Assembly (NCBI RefSeq): GCF_025950085.1
Contig: NZ_JAPDDS010000018.1
Span: 37,981-101,980 of the forward strand
From: Luteolibacter flavescens
Lineage (GTDB): Bacteria > Verrucomicrobiota > Verrucomicrobiia > Verrucomicrobiales > Akkermansiaceae
Length of the DNA: 64,000 bases
Direction of reading: 5' to 3'
The notes below the pieces were generated by a model. That model was not told the DNA's origin and did not search any database. It saw nothing but the letters and a program-made list of their open reading frames with translations. The translations under genes were made by a program, and so were the position numbers. Below, piece after piece: positions 45,836 to 53,610 of this stretch; the first letter of the stretch is position 1; each line of letters starts with the position of its first letter.

Positions 45836-46915
45836 CTATTCCCATGAATATCTAACCTTAAGTCGATTCATGACATTCTGAGGAATAATTTTGGCGTGCT
45901 GAAGTTGACCAACTACAATTCCTGGTGAAATCTGCAATTTCTTCGCAAATTCTAGAACAAGAAAAGGGTCGGACCCCAGTTTCCGAAATTCACCTTTGAA
46001 TTTTTCGGGTATTACAGTGTTGGCGGCGAAGGTATTCGCCTCACTCTCATATTGGGATTGCTCATCGATACCTTCGATGAAAACTCCCTTATTTCCGTGT
46101 AGTAATAAGTGCCCAAGTTCATGGAAAAAGGTGAACCAAAAATGGTCGTCGGATAGATACCTAAAGCTTAAGCACACTACCGCTTTTTCTGGCGAAAGAA
46201 AAAATGTAGCTCCGCTGGCCCTGCAGCCCTTTGGAGCGGGAATGATAGAAACCGCGACACCGCAGGAGGAACAAATCTTCTTTAGTGAAGATATGAATTT
46301 CGTGGGTGATTTAACGCGAGACAATTTTTTAAGGTCACTCATTTGAGCGACCAGAGCATCCGGGTCCCAGCTATTGCACTCTTCTTGAGAAGCCTCGACT
46401 TCGCTCTTTCTAAGCCAGACGGAGGTTGCTCCCACAGAGGCTGCAAATGTTGATGATGTCCTGAACGCTGCGCATTTGGAAAGATGTTGATACCGCTCCT
46501 TCCAGGCACTCGGGCTAGGCAGGCCGAAAAAATTGAGTAACTCATCAACCTGAGAGCCAGCAGAAGGCCTTCTTTTTAGCCATCCCCATGCGGTCATTTC
46601 ACTTATGGGTAATTCTCTCAACCAAAGATCACACGCATCCTCATTACGAGCGTCAGCCAGACGATAGAGATGACCTCGATATTTCTTTTCTCGTTCCAGC
46701 CAGAATTGCTCGCTGGCCCCCAAAAATGAGGCGAGGAGCTTCGCAGTGGTTTCTGTTATGTGCGCGATTCCCTTGAGGAGATCATCCGTTTTCGCCAGTG
46801 ACTGATTAAGGTTTTTGGCGAGTTCAGATTTGGATATTTTTCTTTCTTTTATGGCATCGCGGATGGTCTCTCCTGGATGTGAAATCCATTGTGGAGAGTA
46901 GGAAGACTTAGTCAT
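45836..46915 (-). CDS. HTH + ImmA/IrrE-type metalloprotease (HigA-like antitoxin)
   Basis: A 359-residue fusion. Residues 1-80 form a HigA/XRE helix-turn-helix domain (HPGETIRDAIKERKISKSELAKNL). The C-terminal part is an ImmA/IrrE-like zinc peptidase with HELGH at 265-269 and the downstream acidic YESEAN segment. Its start overlaps the stop of the upstream toxin gene by eight bases, giving a toxin-first order as in HigBA. It probably represses the module and neutralises the toxin; the protease domain could cleave a regulator after a trigger (known for ImmA/IrrE). Confidence 0.88.
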   Translation of the reverse strand: MTKSSYSPQWISHPGETIRDAIKERKISKSELAKNLNQSLAKTDDLLKGIAHITETTAKLLASFLGASEQFWLEREKKYRGHLYRLADARNEDACDLWLRELPISEMTAWGWLKRRPSAGSQVDELLNFFGLPSPSAWKERYQHLSKCAAFRTSSTFAASVGATSVWLRKSEVEASQEECNSWDPDALVAQMSDLKKLSRVKSPTKFISSLKKICSSCGVAVSIIPAPKGCRASGATFFLSPEKAVVCLSFRYLSDDHFWFTFFHELGHLLLHGNKGVFIEGIDEQSQYESEANTFAANTVIPEKFKGEFRKLGSDPFLVLEFAKKLQISPGIVVGQLQHAKIIPQNVMNRLKVRYSWE

Positions 46916-47252
46916 GCTTTTCTCCTATGGTGAGGATTTTCAGACTTGAAACTTTTTCCCAGTCGATGTCCCCGGATTTCATTCGAGGAACTTTAGGATG
47001 ATTTACTTCGGCGAAGAGATAGGTCCCATTCGCGATGTGAACTTGGAGGCGACCTCTTCCACCATTGTCGATGACTGTGGGGCCGCCAACGAACAAGTCG
47101 TCAATTTTGTAGGCAGATTCCAAGTCAGCTAGACGGTGCTGTAGCTGATCAGCAACTTCATCACCCAAGTCCTTAACCGCTCTGCGAGGGTCCTCGCAGA
47201 GCGTGCGGATCTTGGGGGTTGAGAAGGCTACCTCCACGTCTGGGCATTTCAC
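46908..47252 (-). CDS. RelE/ParE-family toxin (HigB-like)
   Basis: About 114 residues with HigB-type features: VAFSTPKIRTLCED at the N-terminus, LGDEVADQLQHRLADLESA in the middle, and DIDWEKVSSLKILTIGEKHD at the end. Such toxins are usually ribosome-dependent mRNA nucleases. The GTG at 47250-47252 overlaps the nrdA stop codon (TGA 47249-47251); a second GTG at 47235-47237 is an alternative start five codons in. The longer open frame extending antisense into nrdA is spurious. It is followed immediately by the HTH-ImmA/IrrE gene. Confidence 0.82.
   Translation of the reverse strand: MKCPDVEVAFSTPKIRTLCEDPRRAVKDLGDEVADQLQHRLADLESAYKIDDLFVGGPTVIDNGGRGRLQVHIANGTYLFAEVNHPKVPRMKSGDIDWEKVSSLKILTIGEKHD
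47178..47203. repeat. Perfect 12-bp inverted repeat inside the toxin gene
   Basis: Arms 47178-47189 and 47192-47203 are exactly complementary, with a 2-base centre. It lies about 50-75 bases into the HigB-like coding sequence, over the codons for the residues around CEDPRRAV. It could be an operator for the HTH protein, a hairpin limiting toxin expression, or an insertion-boundary relic. Confidence 0.75.
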
Positions 47253-50200
47253 TGGCAAGCCTCGCAGGTCCCGCCGTTCATCATGGCTTCGAGGGAGCAG
47301 GCGTTCTTTTCTTCGGCGGTGAAGGATTTGCCGGTGGTGGAGGCGGCCATGCCGCCGCGGACTTCCTTCTTCACGTCGATGGTGGCCTTTTCGATGTTCG
47401 AGGCCTGGAGGGTGCGGAGGTAGTAGGTGGTCTTGAGGCCCTTGTCCCAGGCGCGGCGATACATGTGGGAGAGCGTCTTCATGTCCGGGGTGGCCAGGAA
47501 GAGGTTCACGCTCTGGCTCTGGTCGATCCACTTCTGGCGGCGGGCGGCGGCGTCCACGATGTATTCGTGGCCGATGCCGAAGACGGTCTTGTGCTTGTGC
47601 TTGAGGGCTTCGGGGATGTCGTCGATGGAGTCGAGTTCGCCGTCGAAGTACTTGAGCTGGTCGAGCATTTCCTGGTTCCAGAGGCCGGCCTTCTTGAGGT
47701 CCTTCACGAGCTCGGCATTCAGGACGATGAAGTCGCCGCTGAGATTGCTCTTCACGTAGAGGTTCTTGTAGTTCGGCTCGATGCAGGGCGTGGTGCCGGT
47801 AATGTTCGAGATGGTGGCGGTGGGGGCGATGGCGAGGACGTTGGAGTTCCGCATGCCGTTCTTGCCGATCTTTTCGCGGACGACGGACCAGTCCATCTTG
47901 CCGCCGCGGGGGACGTCGATCTTGCGGCCGCGCTCGTCCTCGAGGAGATCGACGGTGTCCTGCGGGAGGAGTCCGCGGTCCCACTTGGAGCCCTTGTAGC
48001 TGGAGTAGGTGCCGCGTTCGCCGGCGAGATCGCTGGAAGCGCCGTAGGCGTAGTAGGCGATGGCTTCCATGAACTCGTCATTGAACTCGACGGCGGCGTC
48101 GGACGCGAAGGAGAGGCCGCGCTTGTAGAGGGCATTCTGCAGGCCCATGACGCCGAGGCCGATGGGGCGGTGGCGGCTATTGGCGGTGAGGGCGGCCTGG
48201 GTGGGGTAGAAGTTGATGTCGATGACGTTGTCCAAGGCGCGGATGGCGACGGTGATGGTCTCCTTCAGCATCTCGTGGTCGAGGGCGCCGTCGCGGGTGA
48301 CGTGGGTGTCGAGGATGACGGAGCCGAGATTGCAGACAGCGGTCTCTTCGTCGGAGGTATTCAGGGTGATCTCCGTGCAAAGGTTCGACGAGTGGATGAC
48401 GCCGGCGTGGTCCTGCGGGGAGCGGACATTGCAGGGGTCCTTGAAGGTGATCCAGGGGTGGCCGGTCTCGAAGAGCATCTTGAGCATGCCCTTCCAGAGC
48501 TCGATGGCGGGGAACTGGCGGGACCAGATCTTGCCCTCGGCGGCGAGGGCTTCGTACTGGGTGTAGCGGAGCTCGAAGGCCTTGCCGTAGAGGTCGTGGA
48601 GGTCCGGGACCTCATTTGAGCGGAAGAGGGTCCACTGGCCGCGGTCTTCCATGCGCTTCATGAAGAGGTCCGGGATCCAGTTCGCGGTATTCATGTCGTG
48701 GCAGCGGCGGCGCTCGTCGCCGGTGTTTTTCCGCAGCTCGAGGAAGTCCTCGATGTCGTTGTGCCACGTTTCCAGATAGGCGCAGCCGGAGCCGCGGCGC
48801 TTGCCGCCCTGATTCACGGCGACGAGCTGATCATTGTGGAGCTTGAGGAAGGGGATGATGCCCTGGGACTCGCCATTGGTGCCCTGGATGTAGCCGCCGG
48901 TGCCGCGAACGGAGGTCCAGGAGCCGCCGAGGCCGCCGGCCCACTTCGAGAGGAAGGCATTTTCCGCGATGCCGCGGATCATGATGCTCTCGATGGAGTC
49001 GTCCACCTTGTAGAGGTAGCAGGAGGAGAGCTGGCTGTGGAGGGTGCCGCTGTTGAAGAGGGTGGGGGTGGAGGAGCAGAAGCGGCGGCCCTTGTAGAGA
49101 TTGTAGAGGCGGACGACCCAGCTCTCGCGGTCTTTTTCCTCCTTCTTGAAGAGGCCCATGGCGACGCGCATCCAGAAGAACTGGGGCGTCTCCAGGCGGC
49201 GAGGCTTGCTGCCGGTCTTGTCGACGATGAGGTAGCGGTCGTACATCGTCTGGATGCCGAGGTAGTCGAAATCCAGGTCAGCGGTGGGGTCGAGGGCCTC
49301 GGCGAGCTTGTCGAGGTCGTAGGTGTCGAGGAGCTCCGGGTGGAGGCGCTTGATGGCGACGCCGTGCTTCAGGTAGCTCTTGAAGGCGGTCTGGTGGGCG
49401 GAGCGGAGTTTTTCGATGCCGTCCTTCTGGATGCTCCAGTCGAGGACTTCCTCGTAGATGTAGGAGAGGAGGATGCGGCCGGCGAATTTCGCGAAGTCGG
49501 CGTCCTTTTCGATGAGGGCCTTGGCATTGAGGATGATGGTGGCCTTGAGGTCCTTTTCGGAGATCTCGGAGCCGACGGAGCGGCGGAGCTCGCGCTCGAT
49601 CTCGGCCTCGGGGAGGCAGAGGTCCAGGCCGATGGAGGCGTAGGCGATGCGCTTCTTCAGCTCGGTGCCGTCCCAGAAGGCGGCGCGGCCATCGTCGGTG
49701 GTGACGGTGACCATGAACTCCTGGTTCGGGTCATCGGCGCTTTCTTCCTGCTCGATGCGGAGGCGTGCGCGCTGGGCGCGATAGAGGATGTAGTGCTCGG
49801 CGGCCTTGAAGCGGCCCTGGCGCATGAGTTCTTCCTGGACCATGTCCTGCACGTCCTCGATGTGGACGAAGGATTGGTCGCCGCGGCGGATGCGGTCGGT
49901 GACGGCCTTGGCGATGTCGACGGCGGCCTCGGGGTTTTCCTTGATGGTGAGGAAGGCCTTGCGGACGGCGATCTCGATCTTCGTCTCGGACCATGGGACC
50001 ACATTGCCGCTGCGGCGGATGAGGCGCACGGGCAGGGCGTGGGGGCTGGAGTGGACGTCCACGGTGCCGGTCTTTTCCATGGAGCGGCGGAAGGCGAGGG
50101 ACTTCGCGACGTCGTAGGCCTCGTTTTCGAGGAGGGCCTTTTCGATGAGGAGGTAGAGGTCTGCCTCGGACAGGCGGAGGCGGCCGCCGTCGTCGAGGGA

Positions 50201-50521
50201 CTTCATGAGGGAATTCGCGACCGAGTGGGCGACGTCCGCGACGAACTTGCGGTTCACGTCGGAGAAGATGGACTTCTCGTCGGCCTGGCGGGAGATGAGG
50301 AGGTCGGCGAGGGATTCACCGATGGCGTCGGCCACGTCTTCCAGCGAGAAGTGGGTGTCCTCTTCGCCGCGGGTCACGATGATGTCGGTGATCGGCTTGC
50401 GGCGTTCCTGTGGCAGCACCTCGCGCCAGGAGAAGGCACGGTCGGTGGCCGGGATGGTGAAGCGGTCGGTGATGACTTGCTTCAGGAGAAGGTCTTCGTC
50501 GGGATTAACGGCGCGGTACAT
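47249..50521 (-). CDS. nrdA: Ribonucleoside-diphosphate reductase, alpha subunit (class Ic-like)
   Basis: A 1090-residue catalytic subunit that reduces ribonucleotides to deoxyribonucleotides. Active-site features are LSSCYL, NLCTEITLNTSDE...AVCNLGS (the NxCxE radical centre and its Cys partner), PTATISNITGTTPCIEPNY and a C-terminal redox tail GTCEACQ. The long N-terminal extension (about 1-250) contains two or three ATP-cone-like allosteric domains, one clear one beginning VRLIRRSGNVVPWSETKIEIAVRKAF. A long, multi-cone NrdA is the arrangement I recall for chlamydial class Ic enzymes. It is downstream of nrdB and the inserted four-helix-bundle gene. Confidence 0.94.
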   Translation of the reverse strand: MYRAVNPDEDLLLKQVITDRFTIPATDRAFSWREVLPQERRKPITDIIVTRGEEDTHFSLEDVADAIGESLADLLISRQADEKSIFSDVNRKFVADVAHSVANSLMKSLDDGGRLRLSEADLYLLIEKALLENEAYDVAKSLAFRRSMEKTGTVDVHSSPHALPVRLIRRSGNVVPWSETKIEIAVRKAFLTIKENPEAAVDIAKAVTDRIRRGDQSFVHIEDVQDMVQEELMRQGRFKAAEHYILYRAQRARLRIEQEESADDPNQEFMVTVTTDDGRAAFWDGTELKKRIAYASIGLDLCLPEAEIERELRRSVGSEISEKDLKATIILNAKALIEKDADFAKFAGRILLSYIYEEVLDWSIQKDGIEKLRSAHQTAFKSYLKHGVAIKRLHPELLDTYDLDKLAEALDPTADLDFDYLGIQTMYDRYLIVDKTGSKPRRLETPQFFWMRVAMGLFKKEEKDRESWVVRLYNLYKGRRFCSSTPTLFNSGTLHSQLSSCYLYKVDDSIESIMIRGIAENAFLSKWAGGLGGSWTSVRGTGGYIQGTNGESQGIIPFLKLHNDQLVAVNQGGKRRGSGCAYLETWHNDIEDFLELRKNTGDERRRCHDMNTANWIPDLFMKRMEDRGQWTLFRSNEVPDLHDLYGKAFELRYTQYEALAAEGKIWSRQFPAIELWKGMLKMLFETGHPWITFKDPCNVRSPQDHAGVIHSSNLCTEITLNTSDEETAVCNLGSVILDTHVTRDGALDHEMLKETITVAIRALDNVIDINFYPTQAALTANSRHRPIGLGVMGLQNALYKRGLSFASDAAVEFNDEFMEAIAYYAYGASSDLAGERGTYSSYKGSKWDRGLLPQDTVDLLEDERGRKIDVPRGGKMDWSVVREKIGKNGMRNSNVLAIAPTATISNITGTTPCIEPNYKNLYVKSNLSGDFIVLNAELVKDLKKAGLWNQEMLDQLKYFDGELDSIDDIPEALKHKHKTVFGIGHEYIVDAAARRQKWIDQSQSVNLFLATPDMKTLSHMYRRAWDKGLKTTYYLRTLQASNIEKATIDVKKEVRGGMAASTTGKSFTAEEKNACSLEAMMNGGTCEACQ

Positions 50522-50591
50522 GGCGAGCTAAAGGGTGCGGGAGCGTGTTAAGAGAAGGGAAGCGGGAGGGTTTTGCGGGAGCGGGAAGGTC

Positions 50592-51102
50592 TTGTGCCGG
50601 GTGATCGGTGATCGGTGATCGGTGGAAGAAGTGAGAGGGCGGAGCGCGAGGGTCAGGAGTTGCCGGAGGTGTTCTTCAGGCGGCGCAGCAGGGAATTGAT
50701 GAGGGCCTGGAGCATCTTGGAGATGGTCCGTGTCTCGGAGATCATTTCGCGGGAGCCTTCCAGTGGGGTGGCCCCGAGGCGTTGGCGGATGCGCTCGGCG
50801 ACATACAGCTGAGTGCGGAGTTCACCGCAGGAGCCCTTGCTGATGCGCAGGAAGCGGATGAAGTCGGCGGTACTGTCACGCTCCGCGCCCTCGGCGATGT
50901 TTGACGGGATGGAAAGGGAAGAGCGCTCCATCTGGCTGCGAAGGGCGAATTCCTTCGATTGCGCGAGTGCGACATGCACGTCCACGGCGAGATTGCAGCC
51001 GCGCTTCCACACGTCCAGATCCTCAAAGGTTTCGATCTCACTCATGGTTTCTTCACTCTTTTGTCTTTCCACCGATCACTGATCACCGATCACCCGGCAC
51101 AA
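50592..51102. mobile_element. Inverted-repeat-flanked cassette carrying a four-helix-bundle gene
   Basis: The left end 50592-50629 (TTGTGCCGGGTGATCGGTGA...) and the reverse complement of the right end 51064-51102 match over about 38 bases, with one substitution and one single-base indel. Both contain iterated GTGATCGGT motifs. They enclose only the four-helix-bundle gene, in the same orientation as nrdB and nrdA, so the unit splits the nrd operon. I see no transposase and no clear target duplication. It may be moved in trans or be a recombination-borne repeat cassette. Confidence 0.7.
50653..51045 (-). CDS. Four-helix bundle protein (S23 / 23S intervening-sequence family)
   Basis: A 130-residue helical protein: EIETFEDLDVWKRGCNLAVDVH, then LRSQMERSSLSIPSNIAEGAER and STADFIRFLRISKGSCGELRTQL. 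This is the TIGR02436/S23 family, first seen in 23S rRNA intervening sequences and abundant outside rRNA in many bacteria. Function unknown. Here it lies within inverted repeats between nrdB and nrdA, not in an rRNA. Confidence 0.92.
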   Translation of the reverse strand: MSEIETFEDLDVWKRGCNLAVDVHVALAQSKEFALRSQMERSSLSIPSNIAEGAERDSTADFIRFLRISKGSCGELRTQLYVAERIRQRLGATPLEGSREMISETRTISKMLQALINSLLRRLKNTSGNS

Positions 51103-51108
51103 AAGCCC

Positions 51109-52197
51109 TCACAGCTCGTCGTCGTCGACGGTGGCGAGGGCGGAGGCCTTCTGGTATTCCGTGACGCGGCCTTCGAAGAAGTTGGTCTCCTTCTTGATGT
51201 CCATCATCTCGGCGAGCCAGGGGAAGGGGTTGGTGGCGGTCTCGTTGAGCGGGGCGAGGCCGCAGGAGGCGAGGCGGCGGTCGGCGATGTAGTCGATGTA
51301 TTGCTCGAAGTCGCCGGAGTTCAGGCCGAGGCCGGCGACGGGGAGGCAGTCGCGGATGAACTGCTTCTCGAGGGTGATGCCTTCCTTCATGGTGGCGCGG
51401 AGGTCCTCGCGGAAGTCCTCGGTCCAGATGTCGGGGTTCTCATCGACGAGGTCCATGAGCAGGTTGCGGAAGACCTCGATGTGATTGCTCTCGTCGCGCA
51501 GGGTGTAGCGGAACATGGAGCCGATGCCCGGGAACTTGTTCTGACGGTAGAGGCTGAGGATCATGCCGAAGAGGCCGTAGAACTGGGTGCCTTCCATGAC
51601 CTGGCCGAACATGAAGATGTTCTTCGCGAGCGCCTGCTTGTTTGCGGTGACGGTAAGGTCGATATCGCGGCGGAGGGCGCGGCTGTTCGAGACGACGAAG
51701 TGGTTCTTCGCGGTGATGGAGGGCACGTCCTCGAACATGGCCTCGCACTCGTGGGGATTCAGCCCCAGCGAGGAGAGCATGTACACCAGCGAGTCCGCGT
51801 GGATGTTTTCCTCATGCGCGTGGCGGCCCAGCACGAGCTTCAGCTCCGGGGCGGTGACGACCTCGCGGACGACATGGAGGACATTGTCCCCCACGATGCC
51901 CTCGGCAGCGGAGAAGTAGCCGATGCCCATCTTGATGATCCACCGCTCCACGTCGGTGATCTCGTCGGAGCGCCATTGCTCGACATCCTTTTGCATGGTG
52001 ATGTCCTCGGGCTCCCAGTGGTTGTTCTTCATCGTCTTGTACAGGTCGTACGCCCACTGGTATTTCAGCGGGAGGATGTTGAAGAACATGGTGTCGCGGC
52101 CATTGATGACCTTCTTGGCGGCGAAGGCCTGCTCGGCCTTTTCGCGATCGAGGACGAAGGTGCGGTTGCCGAGGGTGATCGTGGTGGTGGCGGACAT
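51109..52197 (-). CDS. nrdB: Ribonucleoside-diphosphate reductase, beta subunit (class Ic-type, no radical tyrosine)
   Basis: A 362-residue ferritin-like subunit. Metal ligands read from motifs are Glu99 (YFSAAEGIV), Glu130 and His133 (EENIH), Glu202 (MEGTQFYG), Glu236 and His239 (DESNHIE). The first ligand is Glu where class Ia enzymes have Asp, and residue 137, four after His133, is Leu instead of the radical Tyr. The spacing matches Chlamydia trachomatis NrdB (E89, E120, H123, F127, E193, E227, H230) with a constant offset of 10 and then 9. A Mn/Fe cofactor holding the radical equivalent is therefore expected. First gene of the nrd operon. Confidence 0.93.
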   Translation of the reverse strand: MSATTTITLGNRTFVLDREKAEQAFAAKKVINGRDTMFFNILPLKYQWAYDLYKTMKNNHWEPEDITMQKDVEQWRSDEITDVERWIIKMGIGYFSAAEGIVGDNVLHVVREVVTAPELKLVLGRHAHEENIHADSLVYMLSSLGLNPHECEAMFEDVPSITAKNHFVVSNSRALRRDIDLTVTANKQALAKNIFMFGQVMEGTQFYGLFGMILSLYRQNKFPGIGSMFRYTLRDESNHIEVFRNLLMDLVDENPDIWTEDFREDLRATMKEGITLEKQFIRDCLPVAGLGLNSGDFEQYIDYIADRRLASCGLAPLNETATNPFPWLAEMMDIKKETNFFEGRVTEYQKASALATVDDDEL

Positions 52198-52642
52198 CTG
52201 TGTGGGAAGGGCGGCTTTCGCGAGGTTTGCAGGTGATTTTCAGGGACTTCCGGCGGGCCGGGCGGCGCGTGCGAGCGGCGTAAATGTTTATGGAGAGCCC
52301 CTGCTTACCTCAAGCCGATTCTGTCCATATGGTATCCACAAATTATTCACAATACCACATGTGGTATGGCGATGGTTCCGGCGCGAACTTGACAATCGCC
52401 CCGAAATCCCTAAACGCCCGGAAAATGTGGGGGTCGTGAAAGAGGGGTGCATTTCGCTCCGGGGCCCCCTAGGGGCATGAAAATTTTCGCCCGAAAACGC
52501 CTGCTGAAACTTTTTAAAAATCCGGAAGGGCGACGCAAAATTTTAGCCGCGGTAAGGTGAATGCCGCTCATGGAATTCACCCCGGAGGATGTCCCTGAAA
52601 GCAAGTGCCTCCCCTGGTCAGCCCTCCTCCGGAAGACCGGGA
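52198..52642. other. Regulatory intergenic region upstream of nrdB
   Basis: This 445-base gap between nrdB and the codirectional PEP-CTERM gene has an AT-richer section (52280-52370) containing the NrdR-like boxes. A GC-rich part with a palindromic GGGGCCCCCTAGGGGC (52459-52474) lies between it and the PEP-CTERM gene. No protein-coding frame or RNA gene is evident. Confidence 0.6.
52321..52367 (-). promoter_or_regulatory. Tandem NrdR-box-like operators with overlapping nrdB promoter
   Basis: Two palindromes are centred at 52328.5 (CCATATGG core) and 52359.5 (ATACCACATGTGGTAT, perfect 16 bp). They are exactly 31 bp apart, three helical turns, the spacing of NrdR box pairs. On the minus strand, TTGTGA (52348-52353) and TATGGA (52325-52330) form a plausible promoter overlapping the proximal box. 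Repression of nrdB by NrdR at high dATP is the expected logic. Confidence 0.7.
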
Positions 52643-53482
52643 TCAGCGACGACGGCGGGCGAGCAGGCCGGTCATGCCGAGCAGGGCCAGCAGCGCGCCG
52701 GAAGGCTCGGGGATCACGGACACGAGTTGGACGGCATTTAGGGCAGCGTATCGCGAGGCAGTGTTGCCGGTGGCATTGCCGTTCGGCGCCAGATCCTGGG
52801 TGGCGTTTGGATATGAGCCGCTTGCGACGACATTAGCCCACGTGAAATTGATCACACCGCCCTCGGCTCCGCCATTCAGAGCGACCACATTCATGAAGCG
52901 CACGTACTCGACGCCGTTGGTGAGAATGCCGTTGCCGCCCGCGATGCCGTCCCACGACGTCTGCAGGGGAGCGCCGCCATTCACGGAGAAGAGGCTGTTT
53001 TGCCCGCGGTTGATCGCACCGGCCCCTGGCGAGAAGGTGGAGCCCTGCCCGTAGAAATAGATGTCATAGCTGGCACCCACCACGAGGTTGCTGAATTTCC
53101 CGGTGGCGGTGACGGCGAACTCGGGGACGCTGGAGTCCATCCCGCCGTCGATCTGGAGGTAGTCTGTCATCAGCTCCGAGTAGCCGGACGCGCGCTCCAT
53201 TTCCCCGCCGCCTGCGGCATTCGAGCCTTGGAATCCGCTGAGGGTGAAATCCACCGTCGTGAGGGAACCCGCCGAGTCCACCAGATCCAGCAGGGTGATG
53301 GAGTTGCCAGAGCCTGAATAGGCACCTGTGTTCCAGACCGTATGGCCGGGTGTCGTTTCCGCCGCGCCAAATCCCGTGTAGCCGGAGCTGTTCGGAGTGG
53401 CGAAGTCGATATTCACCACCGTGGCGGTGGCGAGACCGGAGCAAGCGAGAGCGAAAAGCGCGAAGGGGGGTAGCAGCTTCAT
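52643..53482 (-). CDS. PEP-CTERM sorting-domain protein
   Basis: A 279-residue exported protein: signal peptide (LPPFALFALACSGLATA), a beta-rich body (VNIDFATPNSSGYTGFG; GKFSNLVVGASYDIYFYGQG) and the C-terminal signal VIPEPSGALLALLGMTGLLARRRR. An exosortase would process it and anchor it to extracellular polysaccharide or the envelope. The function of the body is unknown. Verrucomicrobia carry many paralogues. Confidence 0.85.
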   Translation of the reverse strand: MKLLPPFALFALACSGLATATVVNIDFATPNSSGYTGFGAAETTPGHTVWNTGAYSGSGNSITLLDLVDSAGSLTTVDFTLSGFQGSNAAGGGEMERASGYSELMTDYLQIDGGMDSSVPEFAVTATGKFSNLVVGASYDIYFYGQGSTFSPGAGAINRGQNSLFSVNGGAPLQTSWDGIAGGNGILTNGVEYVRFMNVVALNGGAEGGVINFTWANVVASGSYPNATQDLAPNGNATGNTASRYAALNAVQLVSVIPEPSGALLALLGMTGLLARRRR

Positions 53483-53610
53483 GCAGGAACAGGGGGGGTG
53501 TTTGTCTAAGTGCCGATTTACCCCCTTTGCTTCCCGCAGGCAAGAACTCCGCGAGGCACGAATGGTTGTGACTTATTAAAGATCAATGATCGGCGAGCAT
53601 GTGCCCTGCG

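Noticed and set aside
47253..47984. Extension of the toxin frame antisense to nrdA, rich in Arg/Pro/His.
   Set aside because: Low-complexity shadow composition; HigB-like sequence begins only near 47252.
50592..50629. Iterated GATCGGT motifs as a CRISPR or direct-repeat array.
   Set aside because: Units are 8 bases with no spacers, and the whole block is mirrored at 51064-51102, so it is an inverted-repeat end.
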